Assembly (NCBI GenBank): GCA_903828685.1
Contig: CAIKNB010000045.1
Location: forward strand, 1-6,963
Source of the DNA: Candidatus Uhrbacteria bacterium
GTDB lineage: Bacteria > Patescibacteriota > Patescibacteriia > 2-12-FULL-60-25
DNA: 6,963 bases
Direction: 5' to 3'
The notes below the pieces were generated by a model, which saw only the letters and a program-made list of their open reading frames with translations, had not been told where the DNA came from and searched no databases. How positions within the stretch are numbered: position 1 is the first letter of the stretch; the number at the start of each line of letters is the position of its first letter. Shown here in pieces: positions 5,580 to 6,963 of the stretch. The translations under genes were made by a program, and so were the position numbers.

Positions 5580-6813
5580 GTATGTCGTCGTCAGTCTTAT
5601 CTACTTTGATGTCAGGTGTGACGCCTTGTTTGTTGATCGACCTTTCCTTAGGCGTGAGCCATTCTGCGATCGTAATCTTGACTGCGCTCTTATCAGAAAA
5701 TTCGGTGTAATCCTGGACTGAGCCTTTGCCGAAGGTTTGCATGCCAACAATCTTGGCCACGCCGTAATCCTGCAAGCAGCCTGATACGATTTCTGATGCG
5801 GAAGCCGAACCCTGGTTCACCAAAACCACCGTGGGAATACCTTTGAGGCGTCCGCTGCCCGTGCCATGGTATTCATCTACGATTTTTCCCTGGCGGCGTT
5901 CTTTGACCACGATCTGATCGCCGACCCACTCACCGGCCACGCTGATGGCGCGGTCGAGATAACCTCCGGGATCGCTGCGCAGATCCAACACGATGCCCTT
6001 CACGTCCTTGCTAACCATGTCGTCGACAGCCTTGCTGAACAAATCGGAAGTGTCTTGGTTAAAGTTGGTGATCTCCACGTTTGCAATGTTGCCTTTGAGA
6101 TAAGTAAGCTTGACGCTCTTGACCACGATGACGTCGCGTGTGATGGGAATATCCAGCGTGTACGGCGTCTTTTTTTCTTTACCTTTAGCATCAGTCGTGG
6201 TTTTGTAGCGTCCGATATTCAGCGTGACCACGGTTCCTTTGTCGCCGCGGATAAGCGACACGGCTTTATCCACAGACATGTTGCTCGTATCCTGGCTATT
6301 GATCTTCAGGATATAATCCCCTGTTTTGAGTCCGGCTTTGTCGGCCGGCGTATCAGGCAATGGCGCGATGACCTGGAGTTGGTCGTCTTTGATGCCGATT
6401 TCGGCGCCGATGCCTTCGAACTTTCCTTGCAGCTGGTCGCTGAATTCCTGCGCCGTTGTCGGTTCGAAATACACCGTATATGGATCGTCCAACGAAGACG
6501 CCAATCCGGACATGGCGCCGTAGAACATCTTCTTTTCATCGACCGGTTGCTTGTAATAACTATCCTTTAGACGCTGCCACAAGTCCCAGAATTCCTTGAA
6601 ATCAACGGTGGAGCTCACGCCGGAAGGCGGACTGGTATTCACGCCAACGATCGAAGCCAAAGTCACGGTCTTGGAACCGTTCTGTCCCAGTGCAGCCAAA
6701 GTCTGTGCAGGTTTGGATACCAGGAGACCCAGGGCGAAAGACGCGGCCATAGCCGCAATGATTCCGCTGGCTTTCAATATCCAGCGCAAACGCGTATTTG
6801 ATTTGAGTTGCAT
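5470..6813 (-). CDS. S41 carboxyl-terminal processing protease (CtpA/Prc type)
   Basis: A 447-residue periplasmic or cell-surface serine protease of family S41, which trims or degrades exported proteins from their C-termini. A basic N-terminus and hydrophobic stretch at about 11-33 act as signal peptide or membrane anchor. A helical N-terminal region (72-118, FWDLWQRLKDSYY to DDPYTVYFEP) precedes a PDZ domain (about 130-202, FEGIGAEIG to GDKGTVVTLNIG). The protease core follows: GNIANVEITNF, VKGIVLDLRSDPGGYLDRAI, then GSASASEIVSG with nucleophile Ser338, FGKGSVQ with Lys363 and Gln367, the Ser-Lys-Gln arrangement and spacing of Prc. The C-terminus is an Ala/Ser/Lys-rich tail (from 429), probably disordered. 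Stop TAG. It has its own promoter only seven bases upstream and heads a likely transcript with the Nudix gene and perhaps pyrG. Confidence 0.95.
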   Translation of the reverse strand: MQLKSNTRLRWILKASGIIAAMAASFALGLLVSKPAQTLAALGQNGSKTVTLASIVGVNTSPPSGVSSTVDFKEFWDLWQRLKDSYYKQPVDEKKMFYGAMSGLASSLDDPYTVYFEPTTAQEFSDQLQGKFEGIGAEIGIKDDQLQVIAPLPDTPADKAGLKTGDYILKINSQDTSNMSVDKAVSLIRGDKGTVVTLNIGRYKTTTDAKGKEKKTPYTLDIPITRDVIVVKSVKLTYLKGNIANVEITNFNQDTSDLFSKAVDDMVSKDVKGIVLDLRSDPGGYLDRAISVAGEWVGDQIVVKERRQGKIVDEYHGTGSGRLKGIPTVVLVNQGSASASEIVSGCLQDYGVAKIVGMQTFGKGSVQDYTEFSDKSAVKITIAEWLTPKERSINKQGVTPDIKVDKTDDDIHANRDPQLDKALELLGVKPAQQAAAAATSSKAKSSK

Positions 6814-6820
6814 AATTGCG

Positions 6821-6849
6821 ATTTTAGGCTAATAATCTATGCTAGTCAA
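6821..6849 (-). promoter_or_regulatory. Predicted promoter of the S41 protease gene
   Basis: On the minus strand TTGACT (6844-6849, five of six) is followed by a 17-base spacer and TAAAAT (6821-6826, five of six). Only seven bases separate the -10 box from the ATG at 6813, which places the expected transcription start on or within a base of the start codon. The best promoter match in the window and the clearest prediction of a leaderless mRNA. Confidence 0.75.
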
Positions 6850-6858
6850 CAAGTCAGG

Positions 6859-6880
6859 GAGCGCCGGGAACGGCGCGCTC
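6859..6880. other. GC-rich hairpin with GGAA tetraloop upstream of the plus-strand gene
   Basis: GCGCCG GGAA CGGCGC (6861-6876) forms a perfect six-pair stem closed by a GNRA-type loop. Two further pairs (G6859-C6880, A6860-T6879) can add beyond a two-base bulge. There is no T-run on either side in either direction and it lies between divergent genes, so it is not an ordinary terminator. On the plus strand it would sit in the leader of the gene at 6889, 12 bases before the ATG. An AGGGAG at 6856-6861 overlaps its base. Confidence 0.5.
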
Positions 6881-6888
6881 TGCGCATT

Positions 6889-6963
6889 ATGCCAGCACCC
6901 TTTCATCGTCGCATCCTGCCGTTCATCTTCGCCATCGTATTCATCGCCGTCACGCCGGTGGTC
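6889..6963 (+). CDS. Start of a membrane-anchored or secreted protein (partial)
   Basis: An open frame of 25 codons from ATG at 6889 to the right edge, reading MPAPFHRRILPFIFAIVFIA and continuing hydrophobic. Two arginines followed by about 17 hydrophobic residues make a type II signal anchor or signal peptide, with the N-terminus inside. Divergent to the S41 gene. Many Candidate Phyla Radiation envelope proteins, including PEGA-domain proteins, begin this way, but nothing here proves that family. A weak promoter, TTGCGA (6816-6821) and TATGCT (6838-6843) 16 bases apart, would give a leader of about 39 bases holding the hairpin. No Shine-Dalgarno at the normal distance; T precedes the ATG. 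The call rests on context and composition only. Confidence 0.6.
   Translation, partial: MPAPFHRRILPFIFAIVFIAVTPVV

Noticed and set aside
5866..6570. 234-codon plus-strand open frame opposite the S41 gene
   Set aside because: It lies wholly antisense to a well-supported protease with all catalytic residues, has no family motif and no promoter; it is a shadow of the coding strand's codon bias.
6859..6880. Intrinsic terminator
   Set aside because: The hairpin has no T-run on either strand and lies between two divergent genes, where no transcript needs to end.
1..6963. Mobile element, defence system, CRISPR array, tRNA or riboswitch
   Set aside because: No transposase, integrase, long direct repeats, spaced repeats or cloverleaf sequence seen on either strand; genes are ordinary housekeeping genes with no long gaps.

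Overview
The window is a compact, roughly 50% GC bacterial chromosome segment carrying housekeeping genes. The organism is most likely a member of the Candidate Phyla Radiation (Patescibacteria). The clues are a MurG start reading GGGTLGPVTP instead of the usual GGTGGH type, a small membrane protein with an HYNVYLGID stretch next to mraY that resembles proteins I associate with these genomes, a CTP synthase with MSGVGKG and LCYGMQ motif variants, and very tight packing. TAA, TAG and TGA all end genes here, so the code is standard, which excludes the TGA-recoding Gracilibacteria and Absconditabacteria. This placement is inference; no rRNA is present.

Layout. Positions 1-2900 (minus strand) form one tightly packed operon, read right to left: a NifU C-terminal-domain Fe-S protein, an uncharacterised three-helix membrane protein, mraY, ftsW, and the first 29 codons of murG. 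The last three are consecutive lipid-linked peptidoglycan steps: lipid I synthesis, septal glycan polymerisation and lipid II synthesis. Positions 2901-2975 are a 75-base divergent promoter region. Positions 2976-3263 (plus) encode ribosomal protein L27, followed by a hairpin terminator at 3279-3305 that can serve both L27 and the convergent pyrG. Positions 3322-6813 (minus) hold, in transcription order, an S41 carboxyl-terminal processing protease, a Nudix hydrolase whose reading frame overlaps the protease tail, and CTP synthase. From 6889 a plus-strand membrane or secreted protein begins and runs off the window. No gap between genes exceeds about 80 bases. I see no mobile element, CRISPR array, tRNA or rRNA.

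No new multi-gene system stands out. What is unusual is the expression architecture. None of the ten start codons has a recognisable Shine-Dalgarno sequence, and eight of ten have T directly before ATG. Where promoters can be read, the -10 box ends only 7-12 bases before the ATG, which predicts leaderless or near-leaderless mRNAs. The nifU/rpmA region is strikingly symmetrical: the two -35 boxes overlap in one heptamer, both spacers are 17 bases, and both -10 boxes sit 12 bases from their ATG. Genes inside the operon start 1-21 bases after the previous stop, which fits re-initiation by terminating ribosomes. A secondary puzzle is the Nudix gene: its only conventional start codon lies 110 bases inside the protease gene and gives an untypical Pro/Arg/Ser-rich extension.
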